Assembly: GCA_036960305.1 (NCBI GenBank)
Contig: JBALWA010000018.1
Coordinates: forward strand, 1 to 64,000
Origin: JBALVT01 sp036960305
GTDB lineage: Bacteria > Pseudomonadota > Gammaproteobacteria > Pseudomonadales > Halieaceae
Direction of reading: 5' to 3'
Length of the DNA stretch: 64,000 nt
Of the stretch, positions 1 to 7,783 are shown one piece after another. Under the pieces are notes generated by a model. The model did not search any database. It was not told where the DNA came from and saw nothing but the letters and a program-made list of their open reading frames with translations. A program made the position numbers and the translations under genes. The stretch's first letter is position 1. Each line of letters opens with the position of its first letter.

Positions 1-95
1 GTCCCGAGCGGACCCGGCTTTGCAACCTTGCCCTAAAGCTCCAGTTAATATCCACGATGGGTGGGAGCCCCAATTTCTCAACTGCGCGAAAAGCC
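1..95. other. Left edge, no gene assigned
   Basis: I see no convincing gene in this short edge piece. It lies downstream of the glnA terminator, so whatever follows glnA (often the ntrBC regulators in gammaproteobacteria) is outside the window. Confidence 0.4.
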
Positions 96-123
96 AAAAA
101 AAAGGCCCGCAGAGCGGGCCTTT
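96..123 (-). terminator. Rho-independent terminator of glnA
   Basis: Read on the minus strand, GGCCCGC, a three-base loop TCT and GCGGGCC form a perfect 7-bp GC stem (104–120). A run of eight T follows (103–96). It lies about 20 bases past the glnA stop codon, so glnA is probably transcribed alone or as the last gene of its unit. Confidence 0.85.
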
Positions 124-142
124 AGACTGGATTGCTGAACTC

Positions 143-1549
143 TTACAGAGAGTAGTACATATCAAACTCGACCGGGTGAGTGGTCATGTTGAGTCTCTCG
201 ACTTCCTCGTTCTTCAGCGTGATGTAGGCATCAATCATGTCATCGGTAAATACCGAACCAGCGGTCAGGAACGCGCGATCTTCGTCCAGTGCATTCAGCG
301 CCATCTCGAGGCTGGATGCAACGGTAGGGATCTTTTTGCCTTCTTCAGGTGGCAGGTCGTACAAGTCTTTGTCCGCCGCATCGCCAGGGTGGATCTTGTT
401 CTGGACGCCATCGAGCCCAGCCATCAGCAGTGCTGCGAAAGACAGGTAGGGGTTGGCGGTGGGGTCTGGGAATCGAACTTCTACGCGCTTGCCCTTGGGG
501 TTTGGCTCGTAGGGAATTCGAATGGATGCCGAACGGTTACGCGCTGAATAAGCCAGCATTACCGGGGCTTCAAAACCAGGTACCAGGCGCTTGTAAGAGT
601 TGGTAGAGGCGTTGGTAAAGGCATTCAGCGCTCTAGCGTGCTTGATGATACCGCCTATGTAAAACAGGGCAGTCTCAGACAGGCCAGCGTAGCCGTCGCC
701 GGCAAAAATGTTTTCGCCGTTTTTGCCGATAGACATGTGTACGTGCATGCCGCTGCCGTTGTCACCAACAATGGGCTTGGGCATGAAGGTCGCTGTTTTG
801 CCGTAGGCGTGGGCTACATTGTGTACGCAGTACTTGAGAATTTGTACTTCGTCAGCTTTCTTCACCAAGGTGTTGAATTTTACGCCGATTTCGCACTGCC
901 CGGCAGTACCCACTTCGTGGTGATGAACTTCAATGGGTAGACCCATTTGCTCCATTGCACCACACATTGCCGCACGGATATCGTGCAGTGAGTCGACTGG
1001 AGGGACAGGGAAGTAACCACCTTTTACGCCAGGACGGTGACCGATGTTGCCGTCGTCGAAGGAATGGTTGGATGCCCAGGCGGCTTCTTCGGAATTGATG
1101 CTGTAGCCGGCGCCGCTCATATCTGCGTGCCATTTCACGTCGTCAAAAACGAAAAATTCTGGCTCGGGGCCAAAGAAGGCGATATCGCCAAGGCCTGTGG
1201 ATACGAGGAACTCCTCGGCGCGCTTGGCCACGGAGCGAGGGTCGCGTTCGTAGCCCTGCATGGTCATAGGCTCGACGATGTCACAGCGCAGAATAATGGT
1301 GGCTTCGTCTGTGAAGGGGTCCACCACGGAGGTGCTGTCATCCGGCATCAAAATCATGTCAGATTCGTTGATACCTTTCCAGCCGGCGATGGAAGAGCCG
1401 TCGAACATCTTGCCGCCTTCAAAAAAGTCAGCATCCACTTCCGTCGATGGGATAGAGACGTGCTGCTCCTTGCCCCGTGTGTCACTGAAGCGCAGGTCTA
1501 TCCAGCGGGCTTCGTTTTCTTTGATCAAATTCAGAGTACGCTCTGACAT
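143..1549 (-). CDS. glnA: Glutamine synthetase, type I
   Basis: ATP-dependent ligation of ammonia to glutamate, the entry step of nitrogen assimilation, in the cytoplasm as a dodecamer. The 468-aa length equals the usual GSI-beta form. Visible signatures are the N-terminal beta-grasp segment with the FDGSSIAGW motif, the ATP-binding stretch around KPIVGDNGSGMHVHMS, and the C-terminal adenylylation loop NLYDLPPEE-like segment with its tyrosine at residue 397. This implies control by GlnE adenylyltransferase. The ATG start has a GGAGG ribosome binding site eight bases upstream. The gene is divergent from thiI. A sigma-54 promoter and two NtrC-like sites upstream indicate induction under nitrogen limitation. 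It works with the GOGAT genes gltB and gltD found at 52–58 kb in the same window. Confidence 0.97.
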   Translation of the reverse strand: MSERTLNLIKENEARWIDLRFSDTRGKEQHVSIPSTEVDADFFEGGKMFDGSSIAGWKGINESDMILMPDDSTSVVDPFTDEATIILRCDIVEPMTMQGYERDPRSVAKRAEEFLVSTGLGDIAFFGPEPEFFVFDDVKWHADMSGAGYSINSEEAAWASNHSFDDGNIGHRPGVKGGYFPVPPVDSLHDIRAAMCGAMEQMGLPIEVHHHEVGTAGQCEIGVKFNTLVKKADEVQILKYCVHNVAHAYGKTATFMPKPIVGDNGSGMHVHMSIGKNGENIFAGDGYAGLSETALFYIGGIIKHARALNAFTNASTNSYKRLVPGFEAPVMLAYSARNRSASIRIPYEPNPKGKRVEVRFPDPTANPYLSFAALLMAGLDGVQNKIHPGDAADKDLYDLPPEEGKKIPTVASSLEMALNALDEDRAFLTAGSVFTDDMIDAYITLKNEEVERLNMTTHPVEFDMYYSL

Positions 1550-1669
1550 TCTAATTCCTCCAAGGGATGGTATGCGGACTGGCTATGCCGGCCACTGTTC
1601 ATTGAGCGGATGAGTTTGAGCGTCGATAAGGCGCGCTAGTCACCAGCCAAATTGGTCACAGTCTATTTA

Positions 1670-1684
1670 GCAAAAGCTGTGCCA
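1670..1684 (-). promoter_or_regulatory. Sigma-54 promoter of glnA
   Basis: The minus strand reads TGGCAC-N5-TTGC, an exact match to the -24/-12 consensus of sigma-54 (RpoN). Transcription should start near 1658, giving a leader of about 110 bases before the glnA ATG. Confidence 0.82.
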
Positions 1685-1754
1685 AAAAGGTGCCCTGGCT
1701 AACCGCTTGAATATAAAGTACTTTTTCAAGAGGTGGCAAAAGCTAACCCGGAAA

Positions 1755-1771
1755 TGCACTATTTTGGGGCG
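1755..1771. promoter_or_regulatory. NtrC-like enhancer site 1 for glnA
   Basis: The 17-mer TGCACTATTTTGGGGCG matches the NtrC dyad TGCACC-N4-TGGTGCA at 10 of 13 defined positions. It is centred about 104 bases upstream of the predicted sigma-54 start, the usual distance for an NtrC enhancer. Confidence 0.62.
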
Positions 1772-1775
1772 TTAT

Positions 1776-1792
1776 CGGTCCATAATGGTGCA
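1776..1792. promoter_or_regulatory. NtrC-like enhancer site 2 for glnA
   Basis: The 17-mer has a perfect right half TGGTGCA and a weaker left half (CGGTCC), 10 of 13 matches to the NtrC dyad. Its centre is 21 bp, two helical turns, from site 1, which would put two NtrC dimers on the same DNA face. Confidence 0.62.
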
Positions 1793-1825
1793 TGACTGAA
1801 GTATCCGGTGTTTATAGCAGGGCTA

Positions 1826-1855
1826 TTACCCAAGTTGCGGCGAAGCCCGTATAAT
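1826..1855 (+). promoter_or_regulatory. Candidate sigma-70 promoter of thiI
   Basis: A perfect -10 box TATAAT (1850–1855) lies 36–41 bases before the chosen thiI start. The best -35 is a weak TTACCC with an 18-bp spacer (1826–1831). Confidence 0.5.
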
Positions 1856-1890
1856 ACGCGCCTCGTTCAGCCGCGAATGTTATGGACTCA

Positions 1891-3342
1891 ATGAAATTCG
1901 TTGTCAAGTATTTCCCCGAAATAACCATCAAAAGTAAACCGGTCAGGCGTCGCTTTGTGACCCGGCTGGCGGACAATTTACGCGCGGTGTTGAAGGATAT
2001 TGACCCGCAGGTGGTGGTTGCCAAGCATTGGGACAAGCTGCAGGTTGAAACTGCGGTCGACGATCCGGAGATCGTGGCGCAGCTTATCGATGCAATGTGC
2101 CATTGCTCCGGTATCGCCTACTTCCTGGAGGTGTCGGAGCACCCGCTGGGGGATCTGGACGAGATAGCGGAGCACGCGCGTTCGGTTTACGGTCCCCGAT
2201 TGGCGGGCAAGACTTTTGCGGTACGCTGCAAGCGCAATGGCAAACACAGCTTTTCCTCTATTGACGTTGAGCGCAGCGTGGGAGGGGCTTTATTGGCGAC
2301 CACAGATGCAGCGAGTGTGAAGTTGAAAAATCCCGATGTTACCGTCGCTTTGGAGATAAGCAATCTTCAGTTGTACGTGGTGCAGAAGCGGCATGAGGGG
2401 CTGGGGGGGTATCCGATAGGGAGTGTCGACTCCGTGATTTCACTTATTTCCGGTGGCTTTGACTCGCCTGTTGCCAGTTATATGACCATGAAGCGCGGCT
2501 TGCGCACCCATTTCCTGTTTTTCAATCTCGGCGGCAGGGATCACGAGCTCGGGGTTCAGGAAGTTTCTCTGTATCTGTGGGAAAAGTACGGGAGTAAGCA
2601 GCGGGTATTGTTTATCAGTGTGCCCTTCGAGGAGGTGGTGGCGGAACTGCTGAAAAATATCAAGGACAGCCAGATGGGTGTGATTTTGAAGCGGATGATG
2701 CTGCGCGTTGCAGATCGCATCGCCGAGGAGCTCGAGGTTGAGGCCCTGGTGACCGGTGAGTGCGTGGCGCAGGTCAGTAGTCAGACACTGCGCAACCTCA
2801 GTGTTATCGATCAGGTGACTTCACGGTTGGTCCTGCGCCCACTTATCGCCAGTGACAAGGGCGATATTATCCGCATGGCTACTGAGATCGGTACCGAGGA
2901 ATTTGCAGCCAATATGCCAGAGTACTGTGGCGTAATTTCGGTTAACCCAACCACCAAGGCCAGGTTGGAGCGCATAGAGGCCGACGAACAGGCCTTTGAT
3001 ATGGGGATTCTGGATCGCGCGATTGCCAATTCCACGCGCACACGCATTGATCAATTGGCCGAGCAGGGCGTGGCCGAACGCGCAGAGGTGGAAGTGTTGG
3101 GGATTCCCCTGGCCGGCAGTACGGTTATTGATATCCGTCACCCGGATGAGGAGTCTCTCGCCCCGCTAAAGGTGCATGCGCCGGTGTTGAAAATACCGTT
3201 CTACGAGCTTCATACTCGCTTCGCGAGCCTGCCCGTGGGTGCGCCCTATATGTTGTACTGCGGCAAGGGCGTCATGAGTCGGCTGCATGCCAGCCACCTG
3301 CAGGATTCGACGGCTCAGGACGTCAAGGTATACGCCCCCTGA
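1891..3342 (+). CDS. thiI: tRNA uridine 4-sulfurtransferase / thiamine thiazole sulfur carrier ThiI
   Basis: ThiI makes 4-thiouridine at tRNA position 8 and, in enterics, passes sulfur to ThiS for thiazole synthesis. The order is an N-terminal ferredoxin-like region plus THUMP domain, the PP-loop SGGFDSP (residues 187–193) that adenylates uridine, and a C-terminal rhodanese domain. The rhodanese cysteine is Cys457 in the motif YCGKGVMSR, and the MPEYCGV cysteine corresponds to the disulfide partner known in E. coli. I chose the ATG at 1891, giving 483 aa and the conserved MKF start, rather than the in-frame ATG at 1882. Neither has a strong ribosome binding site. The gene is divergent from glnA and followed by bipA after about 100 bases. 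The rhodanese domain is absent in many ThiI homologues, so this is the full enteric-type protein. Confidence 0.93.
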   Translation: MKFVVKYFPEITIKSKPVRRRFVTRLADNLRAVLKDIDPQVVVAKHWDKLQVETAVDDPEIVAQLIDAMCHCSGIAYFLEVSEHPLGDLDEIAEHARSVYGPRLAGKTFAVRCKRNGKHSFSSIDVERSVGGALLATTDAASVKLKNPDVTVALEISNLQLYVVQKRHEGLGGYPIGSVDSVISLISGGFDSPVASYMTMKRGLRTHFLFFNLGGRDHELGVQEVSLYLWEKYGSKQRVLFISVPFEEVVAELLKNIKDSQMGVILKRMMLRVADRIAEELEVEALVTGECVAQVSSQTLRNLSVIDQVTSRLVLRPLIASDKGDIIRMATEIGTEEFAANMPEYCGVISVNPTTKARLERIEADEQAFDMGILDRAIANSTRTRIDQLAEQGVAERAEVEVLGIPLAGSTVIDIRHPDEESLAPLKVHAPVLKIPFYELHTRFASLPVGAPYMLYCGKGVMSRLHASHLQDSTAQDVKVYAP

Positions 3343-3395
3343 GGGCTGATTTTTGGGCTTGTTACGGTTAGCTGCCATTAAGGGCAGATTCAGGG

Positions 3396-3401
3396 TATAA
3401 T
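3396..3401 (+). promoter_or_regulatory. Candidate -10 box upstream of bipA
   Basis: A TATAAT hexamer lies 43 bases before the bipA TTG start. No good -35 is visible at the right distance, so the promoter call is tentative. A small hairpin CTGCC-N6-GGCAG (3372–3387) lies just upstream. Confidence 0.4.
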
Positions 3402-3443
3402 CCGCGCCCTTTTTTGCATGACCATTGCCCCTGAGGTGCTCCC

Positions 3444-5255
3444 TTGATCGACAAGCTTCGTAATATCGCCATTATCGCCCACGTTGACCACGGCAAGACC
3501 ACGCTGGTCGACTGCCTGCTACAGCAATCCGGCACCCTGGATCGACGCGCCGAGGGATCTGAGCGCATCATGGACTCCAATGACCAGGAGAGAGAGCGCG
3601 GCATCACCATTCTGGCGAAAAACACCGCCATTACCTGGAACGATTACCGTATCAATATCGTTGATACTCCGGGCCACGCCGATTTTGGTGGTGAGGTCGA
3701 ACGCGTTTTGTCTATGGTGGACTCGGTATTGTTGCTGGTCGATGCGGTGGATGGGCCCATGCCCCAGACCCGTTTTGTGACCTCTAAAGCGTTTGAGCAG
3801 GGTTTGAACCCGATTGTGGTGGTGAACAAGGTCGATCGCCCGGGCGCCCGGCCTGATTGGGTTGTCGATCAGATGTTCGATCTGTTTGACCGCCTGGGTG
3901 CGACCGATGAACAGCTGGATTTCCCCATAATTTTCGCCTCGGCCATCGAGGGCATCTCAGGTCTGGATCATGAAGATATGGCGACCGATATGCAGCCGTT
4001 GTTTGAGACGGTGATTGACAAGGTACCTGCGCCAAAGGTTAATTCTGGTGGTCCACTGCAAATGCAGATTAGTGCCCTGGATTACAGTAGCTACCTGGGC
4101 GTGATCGGGGTTGGTCGTATTACCCGCGGTAAATTGACGCCTGGCACACAGGTGGCGGTTGTTGACGGTGAAGGTAGCAAGCGCAACGGCAAGATCCTGA
4201 AAGTGATGGGCTACCTTGGCCTGGAGCGGGTAGATATAGACAATGCAGAGGCGGGAGATATTGTCTGTGTCACCGGCATTGACGGGCTCAATATTTCTGA
4301 CACCCTGTGTGATCCTGCCAATGTGGAAGCGATGCCTGCGCTGTCTGTCGATGAGCCCACGGTCAGCATGACGTTTCAGGTGAACGATTCGCCATTTGCC
4401 GGTAAGGAAGGCAAGTATGTCACGTCGCGAAATATCAAGGAGCGCCTGGACAGGGAACTGATACACAATGTCGCCCTACGCGTAGAGCAGGGTGATACGC
4501 CCGATAAGTTCGTTGTTTCCGGTCGCGGTGAGCTGCACTTATCGGTACTGATTGAGACTATGCGCCGCGAAGGCTTCGAGCTGGGTGTTTCCCGGCCTGA
4601 GGTTATCCAGAAGGAGGTCGATGGCGTTATGCAGGAGCCCTACGAGCAATTGGTGGTTGATTGTGAAGATCAGCACCAGGGCTCGGTGATGGAAGAGCTG
4701 GGTGTGCGCAGGGCCGAACTGAAGAATATGGTGCCGGATGGCAAGGGCAGGGTCCGACTGGAATTCATTATTCCCGCTCGCGGCCTTATTGGCTTCCGCT
4801 CGCTGTTCCTGACCCTGACATCGGGTGGCGGCATATTGACTCACGTTTTTGACCATTATGGCCCGGTGAAGAACGCAGAGATAATCCACCGTATTAACGG
4901 TGTGCTGGTTTCCCTGATGAAGGGCAAGACCCTGGCCTATTCCCTGTTTAACCTGCAGGACCGAGGTCGCTTGATTATCGACCCCAATGTCGATGTCTAC
5001 GAGGGGCAGATCATCGGTTTGCACAGCCGTAGTAACGATTTGACGGTCAATCCGACCAAGGCCAAGCAGTTGACGAATATTCGCGCCGCAGGCACCGATG
5101 AAAACCTGGTGATGACACCGCCAATCCGTCATACCCTGGAGCAGGCTCTGGAGTTTATTGAGGACGATGAGCTGGTGGAAGTGACCCCAAAGAGCATTCG
5201 CTTGCGTAAGAAATTACTGCAGGAGCATGAGCGTCGTCGGGCTGGGCGGGTCTAA
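3444..5255 (+). CDS. bipA: Ribosome-associated GTPase BipA/TypA
   Basis: Translational GTPase of the EF-G family that binds the 70S ribosome and helps 50S assembly, especially in cold or stress. Its 603 aa is the usual length. The N-terminal G domain shows G1 AHVDHGKTT (residues 12–20), G3 DTPGHADF and G4 NKVDRPGA. EF-G-like domains II, III and V and the BipA-specific C-terminal domain follow, the latter ending in an Arg/Lys-rich tail. The start is a TTG: MIDKLRNIAII aligns with the family N-terminus, and GAGGTG lies five bases upstream. dtd follows 23 bases after the stop, so the two are probably co-transcribed. Confidence 0.96.
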   Translation: MIDKLRNIAIIAHVDHGKTTLVDCLLQQSGTLDRRAEGSERIMDSNDQERERGITILAKNTAITWNDYRINIVDTPGHADFGGEVERVLSMVDSVLLLVDAVDGPMPQTRFVTSKAFEQGLNPIVVVNKVDRPGARPDWVVDQMFDLFDRLGATDEQLDFPIIFASAIEGISGLDHEDMATDMQPLFETVIDKVPAPKVNSGGPLQMQISALDYSSYLGVIGVGRITRGKLTPGTQVAVVDGEGSKRNGKILKVMGYLGLERVDIDNAEAGDIVCVTGIDGLNISDTLCDPANVEAMPALSVDEPTVSMTFQVNDSPFAGKEGKYVTSRNIKERLDRELIHNVALRVEQGDTPDKFVVSGRGELHLSVLIETMRREGFELGVSRPEVIQKEVDGVMQEPYEQLVVDCEDQHQGSVMEELGVRRAELKNMVPDGKGRVRLEFIIPARGLIGFRSLFLTLTSGGGILTHVFDHYGPVKNAEIIHRINGVLVSLMKGKTLAYSLFNLQDRGRLIIDPNVDVYEGQIIGLHSRSNDLTVNPTKAKQLTNIRAAGTDENLVMTPPIRHTLEQALEFIEDDELVEVTPKSIRLRKKLLQEHERRRAGRV

Positions 5256-5278
5256 CCACAGCTTGGTACGGGTTTGAA

Positions 5279-5716
5279 ATGAAGGCCCTGTTGCAGCGGG
5301 TTTCCCAGGCCCGGGTTGATGTCGATGGCAGCTGTGTTGGTCAGATCGGCCCAGGGCTTCTGGTGTTACTTGGGCTGGACAGGGAGGACGATCGCACCGC
5401 AGCTGACAGAATGCTGGACAAGCTATTGGCCTATCGGATGTTTGCCGACGAGGCTGGCAAGATGAATTGCAGTGTTGTTGATGTGGCGGGCGGCGTTTTA
5501 CTGGTGTCACAATTTACCCTGTCTGCCGAGACTCGTAAGGGCCTGCGTCCCGGGTTTTCCAAGGCGTTGCCGCCGGCTGAGGCTGAGCCTTTATACCACT
5601 ATATGTTGGCGCAGCTGCAAGGGCGGCACGAGCAGGTGGCTGCCGGTAGCTTCGGCGCCGATATGCAGGTGAGCCTGACCAATAACGGGCCGGTTACTTT
5701 CCTTCTCGAGATTTGA
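5279..5716 (+). CDS. dtd: D-aminoacyl-tRNA deacylase
   Basis: Hydrolyses D-aminoacyl-tRNAs (for example D-Tyr-tRNA) and mischarged Gly-tRNA, recycling tRNA and excluding D-amino acids from protein. At 145 aa it is the normal DTD length. Both diagnostic motifs are present: SQFTL near residue 80 and NNGPVTF near the C-terminus, with the cross-subunit Gly-Pro that gives chiral selectivity. It starts MKALLQRVSQARV, as the family does. It follows bipA in the same direction. Its last 23 bases overlap the 3' end of elaA on the opposite strand, leaving no room for a separate terminator. Confidence 0.95.
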   Translation: MKALLQRVSQARVDVDGSCVGQIGPGLLVLLGLDREDDRTAADRMLDKLLAYRMFADEAGKMNCSVVDVAGGVLLVSQFTLSAETRKGLRPGFSKALPPAEAEPLYHYMLAQLQGRHEQVAAGSFGADMQVSLTNNGPVTFLLEI

Positions 5717-6155
5717 TCATGTGGATGTGGGCGATACCATCTTCTATGTACTGCTGCCCCACCGGCTCAAACCCAAGGCTTTGGTAGAATTCGGCGAGAT
5801 GTGCCTGGGCACCGATCTGAATGTTGGATTCGGGCCACTCCCGGTTATTGAAGTCGATTCCTTTGCTTACCAATTCGCGACCCAGCTGCAGGCCGCGTGC
5901 CGTGCTAGCGACAACTATTCTGCCAATGGAGCTCTCGGGGAAGGCCAGCCCGGGTTTAAGCATTCGCTGGTAGGCCACCAGTTCCTGCCCCCGCCAGCAC
6001 TGCATGTGCACAGCTTCCGGGTCCAGGTTATCAAGATCCAGGTATACACAGTTCTGCTCGACGACAAAAACCTCCTGCCTCAGGCGAAGCAGGGCGTAGA
6101 GTTCGTGAGTGGTCAGCTCCCCGAACGCTGAAATTTGCCAGCGAAGGTCTGTCAT
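5694..6155 (-). CDS. elaA: GNAT family N-acetyltransferase, ElaA type
   Basis: Member of the ElaA branch of GNAT acetyltransferases, which use acetyl-CoA. The natural substrate is not established. At 153 aa it has the ElaA N-terminal pattern (LTTHELYALLRLRQEVFVVEQ), a helix-strand unit with the conserved VVEQNC segment, and the acetyl-CoA-binding region around RIVVASTARGLQLGRELVSKG, in which the R/Q-x-x-G/A pyrophosphate loop lies. The start ATG overlaps the stop of the slyD-like gene by one base (TGATG), indicating translational coupling. The 3' end runs 23 bases into dtd on the opposite strand. Confidence 0.85.
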   Translation of the reverse strand: MTDLRWQISAFGELTTHELYALLRLRQEVFVVEQNCVYLDLDNLDPEAVHMQCWRGQELVAYQRMLKPGLAFPESSIGRIVVASTARGLQLGRELVSKGIDFNNREWPESNIQIGAQAHLAEFYQSLGFEPVGQQYIEDGIAHIHMIKSREGK

Positions 6156-6637
6156 CAGTGATGGTGGCCGCCGGGGCCGTGGGCGTGACCATGGCTTATC
6201 TCTTCGGCAGACGCTGCACGGACATCGACGACCTCGATAGCAAAGTTCAGGGTTTTACCGGCCAGGGGGTGGTTGGTGTCAACGTCGGCGCTATGGCGGC
6301 CCGCCTTGGTGATCGTGACAGGGTGCCTGCCCTCGCTGGTATTGAGCTGTACCGTCATGCCAGGGCGTAGTTTGCCCTTGTAAACAAGGTGCTTCACCGG
6401 CACCCGTTGAGTGCGCTCTTCCTGGCGAAGGCCGTAGGCTTCTTCCGGGGGCAGTGTGACTTCCAGGGTGTCGCCGGCCTCTTTGTCTGTGAGTTGCTCC
6501 TCCAGTCCTTTGATAATACCGTTGTTGCCGTGCAGATAGGCGGTGGGATCCGCCCCCCGGGAGCTTTCCAGCTCCTGCCCCGCCTCATCGCTGAGAGTGT
6601 AGTGGAAACTGACCACGGTATGTTTTGCTATCTTCAT
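6155..6637 (-). CDS. slyD: FKBP-type peptidyl-prolyl isomerase, SlyD-like
   Basis: Peptidyl-prolyl cis-trans isomerase and chaperone. The FKBP half-domains flank an inserted IF chaperone domain (around residues 70–125, with EAYGLRQEERTQRV). The C-terminus is histidine-rich (HGHAHGPGGHHH), as in SlyD metal-binding tails that supply nickel for hydrogenase or urease. I chose the ATG at 6637 (160 aa, MKIAKHTVVSFHYTL), which matches the family N-terminus. A longer in-frame reading back to 6712 adds 25 residues without family support. It is co-transcribed with elaA. The tail is shorter than the E. coli one, so metal capacity is probably smaller. A FkpB-type assignment is less likely because of the complete IF insert. 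Confidence 0.87.
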   Translation of the reverse strand: MKIAKHTVVSFHYTLSDEAGQELESSRGADPTAYLHGNNGIIKGLEEQLTDKEAGDTLEVTLPPEEAYGLRQEERTQRVPVKHLVYKGKLRPGMTVQLNTSEGRHPVTITKAGRHSADVDTNHPLAGKTLNFAIEVVDVRAASAEEISHGHAHGPGGHHH

Positions 6638-6746
6638 CGCAATGACTCTGAATTGTTTCAGGAGGCGAAATTTTACGCGCAAGCCGGGCGAAGTGGTAGC
6701 CCGGGTACTCATCCGGCGGGGTAAATGTTCTCCCGCGAGGCATTAG

Positions 6747-6775
6747 TTGTTACTATAGGCGAATAGCGCTATAGG
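6747..6775 (+). promoter_or_regulatory. Candidate promoter of the CNB-fold gene
   Basis: TTGTTA (6747–6752), a 17-bp spacer and TATAGG (6770–6775) form a plausible sigma-70 promoter about 100 bases ahead of the gene. An inverted repeat GGAGCG-N10-CGCTCC (6774–6795) overlaps the -10 box and could be an operator or a leader hairpin. Confidence 0.4.
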
Positions 6776-6876
6776 AGCGGTGAGAGAGTCGCTCCGAACG
6801 GCAATAACAATGGGTGGGACAACACAGGCACTGGGGCAGTTTTCTAAAACTGGTGCGATAAAATAAGGATGTGTCG

Positions 6877-7686
6877 ATGTTAGCGAATGCTGAACTCGCG
6901 CAAGATTATACTTTCCTGAACCAGCAGTACAGAAAGCTGGTCGAAGCACTGCTGGAAGTCGTAAATATCCCTTTTATCCCGGTGGACGTTGAGGCAACGT
7001 CTACGGGAAATTTCAGGGGCTTTGATGGCGGCAAGTTGTATGTGATCGAAAATGGCTCGCTGTCGGCGAGATACCAAAATCGAACCATTTATATCCTCGA
7101 GGAAGGGGATATGCTGCTGCCGGATATTACCGGTACAGGAGATCACGATTCGACGGTCTATTTTGGTAGTGAGACCGGGGCTAGTTTACTCAGCTTTCCG
7201 GCATTGGAGTTTATGCGCCGGGTATTTGCTGAACCTGAGGCCGTCAAAATATGGACTCGCCTGTTAATCACCTATTCCGGCCTGGTGTTGCGAATCGCCG
7301 CGTCTCGCTCGCAGGAAGATGCCCAGCCCACGCCCGGATTCGAAATGTTTGAACCCGGTGAGGTCATTATTAATCAGGGTGATCGCGCCGACTATGTTTT
7401 TAACCTGTCCACAGGTGTGGCGGAAGTTTCGGTCGACGGCGTGACAGTGGGGCGTATTGCCGAGGGAGAGATATTTGGCGCCATGGCGGCACTGACCCAC
7501 GCAGACCGCAGTGCAACGGTAACAGCCCAGACCAAGTGCTCAGTGGTCAAGGTGCCCAAAGAGCAGTTTACCGATTTAATCAAGAGCAACCCGGCGACGA
7601 TCCACAGTTTGCTGATCGATATGGCCAACTCTATCGTCAACCTCAATGAGCAACTGGTGGGCCTGAGCGGTAAATCCCGGGGATGA
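6877..7686 (+). CDS. Cyclic-nucleotide-binding-fold protein without DNA-binding domain
   Basis: 269-aa soluble protein with two cyclic-nucleotide-binding-like beta-rolls: a degenerate one (about 45–115) and a better one (about 155–245), and no helix-turn-helix. The second contains a phosphate-binding-cassette-like segment: FGAMAALTHADRSATV, residues 200–214. The phosphate-binding arginine (Arg211) is present, but the glutamate that normally contacts the ribose (FGE) is alanine 202, so cAMP or cGMP binding is doubtful. The start is the ATG at 6877: AAGGA lies seven bases upstream, whereas the in-frame GTG at 6871 is too close. It may be co-transcribed with parC, 97 bases downstream. Function unknown; a regulatory or scaffold role is inference. 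Confidence 0.72.
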   Translation: MLANAELAQDYTFLNQQYRKLVEALLEVVNIPFIPVDVEATSTGNFRGFDGGKLYVIENGSLSARYQNRTIYILEEGDMLLPDITGTGDHDSTVYFGSETGASLLSFPALEFMRRVFAEPEAVKIWTRLLITYSGLVLRIAASRSQEDAQPTPGFEMFEPGEVIINQGDRADYVFNLSTGVAEVSVDGVTVGRIAEGEIFGAMAALTHADRSATVTAQTKCSVVKVPKEQFTDLIKSNPATIHSLLIDMANSIVNLNEQLVGLSGKSRG

Positions 7687-7696
7687 TCGCACTTCG

Positions 7697-7722
7697 CACA
7701 GCGCCTGGGTGATGGCGCTGTG
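7697..7722 (+). terminator. 9-bp hairpin after the CNB-fold gene
   Basis: CACAGCGCC, an 8-base loop and GGCGCTGTG form a perfect 9-bp stem ten bases after the stop codon. No T-run follows, so it may attenuate transcription into parC or protect the 3' end rather than act as a full terminator. Confidence 0.35.
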
Positions 7723-7783
7723 TCTCTGCCCCGCTGTATTGGGCCCTCTATTATTTAACTATTTATGCACAGGCTAGCGGCTA

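Noticed and set aside
1550..1890. TPP riboswitch ahead of thiI
   Set aside because: No conserved THI-box core can be seen; the region is explained by the glnA enhancer/promoter and a thiI -10 box.
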